DNA of 64,000 bases from Maribacter sp. (lineage in GTDB: Bacteria; Bacteroidota; Bacteroidia; Flavobacteriales; Flavobacteriaceae): contig DRFI01000020.1 in NCBI GenBank assembly GCA_011050675.1, positions 248,001 to 312,000 of the forward strand, given 5' to 3'. The notes beneath the pieces were generated by a model. It did not search any database. It was not told where the DNA came from and was given only the letters and a program-made list of their open reading frames with translations. Below are positions 63,227 to 64,000 of the stretch, in pieces. The position numbers and the translations under genes are program-made. Within the stretch, counting starts at the first letter, position 1, and each line of letters opens with the position of its first letter.

Positions 63227-64000
63227 TTAGTCTGACCGTAAACTTTTTACAGGGTTTACAATTGCCGCTTTTATACTTTGATAACTTACCGTTACAATAG
63301 CCACCATAATTGCTAAAACTGCTGCGAGGACAAAAACGCCAAATCCGATTTCTATTCGATAAGAGAAATCTTCTAACCACTTATTCATGGCAAACCAACC
63401 CAATGGCAAAGAAATCAGAATTGCTACACCCACTAATTTTAGAAAATCTACTGTAAGTCTATATGAAATCTGACTTACAGTAGCCCCTAACACTTTTCTA
63501 ACGCCAATTTCTTTTGTACGCTTTTCAGCATTAAAGGCAGCTAATCCAAATAACCCCAAACAAGCAATGAAAATGGATAGAATAGTAAAAATGAAAAATA
63601 TTTGACTCAGCTTTTGTTCCGAATTATAAGTGGAATAAAATGCCTCGTCCATAAATTGATAGTCAAATGGTTGACCAGGTGCCATTGTGTTCCAAATATT
63701 CTCAATCTCCGCAATTGACTTTGAATAGTCACCACCACTTAACCGTACCGCCATATTCTCAGCGTTATTTTCGACGTGTAATCCTAATGCACCAATATTC
63801 TCGCGAAGCGATTTAAAATGAAAATCTTTAACCACCCCAATTATAGTATAGTAGCTAGGGTTTTCCATATCTATTTCTTCGGAAATCCTCATTCCCAGAG
63901 CTTCTTGAGCTGTAACGTTCAAAATAGGCAAAGTGGCTTCATTTATTATAATTGCCGTAGAATCTGAAGCATATTGTTTGTTGAAATCACGCCCAGCTAC
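63227..64000 (-). CDS. FtsX/MacB-like ABC permease, 5' part cut by window end
   Basis: The frame runs open to the window end (258 codons visible). It continues upstream of a possible TTG start at 63931 with VAGRDFNKQYASDSTAIII, so the coding sequence extends beyond the window. It holds the second MacB core, FtsX segment KRTKEIGVRKVLGATVSQIS and ending NPVKSLRSD. This is a fourth paralogue of the downstream permeases. Whether it belongs to the same transcription unit is unclear because of the 259 nt gap. Confidence 0.88.
   Translation of the reverse strand, partial: VAGRDFNKQYASDSTAIIINEATLPILNVTAQEALGMRISEEIDMENPSYYTIIGVVKDFHFKSLRENIGALGLHVENNAENMAVRLSGGDYSKSIAEIENIWNTMAPGQPFDYQFMDEAFYSTYNSEQKLSQIFFIFTILSIFIACLGLFGLAAFNAEKRTKEIGVRKVLGATVSQISYRLTVDFLKLVGVAILISLPLGWFAMNKWLEDFSYRIEIGFGVFVLAAVLAIMVAIVTVSYQSIKAAIVNPVKSLRSD

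Overview
This AT-rich window looks like the chromosome of a marine or freshwater Flavobacteriaceae member (Bacteroidota). The evidence is a SusC/SusD pair, FG-GAP/ASPIC-UnbV lipoproteins, mevalonate-pathway genes beside a UbiA-type prenyltransferase, several lipoproteins and MacB-like permeases, little sign of Shine-Dalgarno sequences, and several promoters with the Bacteroidota -7 box TAnnTTTG. No rRNA, tRNA, CRISPR array, IS element or prophage was seen. Nearly all the sequence is chromosomal housekeeping or accessory metabolism.

Layout. (1) 0.3-4.3 kb, minus strand: an RsuA-family pseudouridine synthase paralogue with an altered catalytic motif, a UbiA prenyltransferase, mevalonate kinase and diphosphomevalonate decarboxylase (isoprenoid/lipid supply). 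TspO follows on the plus strand. (2) 4.8-13.3 kb, minus strand: lacI, pgmB, GH65 maltose phosphorylase and GH13 amylase, then a GDPD lipoprotein, a BaiN-like flavoprotein and a DUF1697 protein, tightly packed. The divergent susC-susD pair (13.6-18.4 kb) and an SSS-family Na+/sugar symporter (18.8-20.4 kb) complete an alpha-glucan/maltose locus. A LacI-type palindrome lies between lacI and susC. (3) 20.8-30.5 kb, plus strand: five nearly contiguous exported-protein genes (two large FG-GAP/ASPIC lipoproteins, a vanadium-haloperoxidase/PAP2-type lipoprotein, a membrane-anchored GyrI-like protein and a beta-propeller-like lipoprotein).

(4) 30.5-38.8 kb: a very large lipoprotein joining a calcineurin-like phosphatase, a middle region that resembles CotH-type kinases, and a C-terminal beta-barrel; an HD-domain protein fused to a Pycsar-effector-like (PycTM) membrane domain; a GAF-domain protein; and an LpxH-like metallophosphatase. 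(5) 39.1-43.8 kb: an aquaporin Z pseudogene with an internal deletion, then a GntP permease, RidA, D-threonine aldolase/D-serine dehydratase-like enzyme and M19 dipeptidase, which together suggest D-amino-acid/dipeptide catabolism. (6) 43.9-50.1 kb: a small secreted protein, a TPM-domain/penicillin-acylase/PH-domain operon, and an ABC exporter. (7) 50.2-55.0 kb: Mrp, NifU-C, ferredoxin reductase and 2Fe-2S ferredoxin (Fe-S/redox cluster), then a secreted amidase. (8) 55.1-64.0 kb: one MacB/LolD-type ATPase with three complete FtsX-like permeases and a fourth truncated by the window edge.

The points most worth following up are the phosphatase-kinase-like-barrel fusion, the solo HD-PycTM protein, the RsuA paralogue lacking the catalytic Asp, the aquaporin deletion with a possible microhomology scar, and the Mrp protein with a single cysteine. 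All functional calls come from reading motifs by eye; no searches were run.
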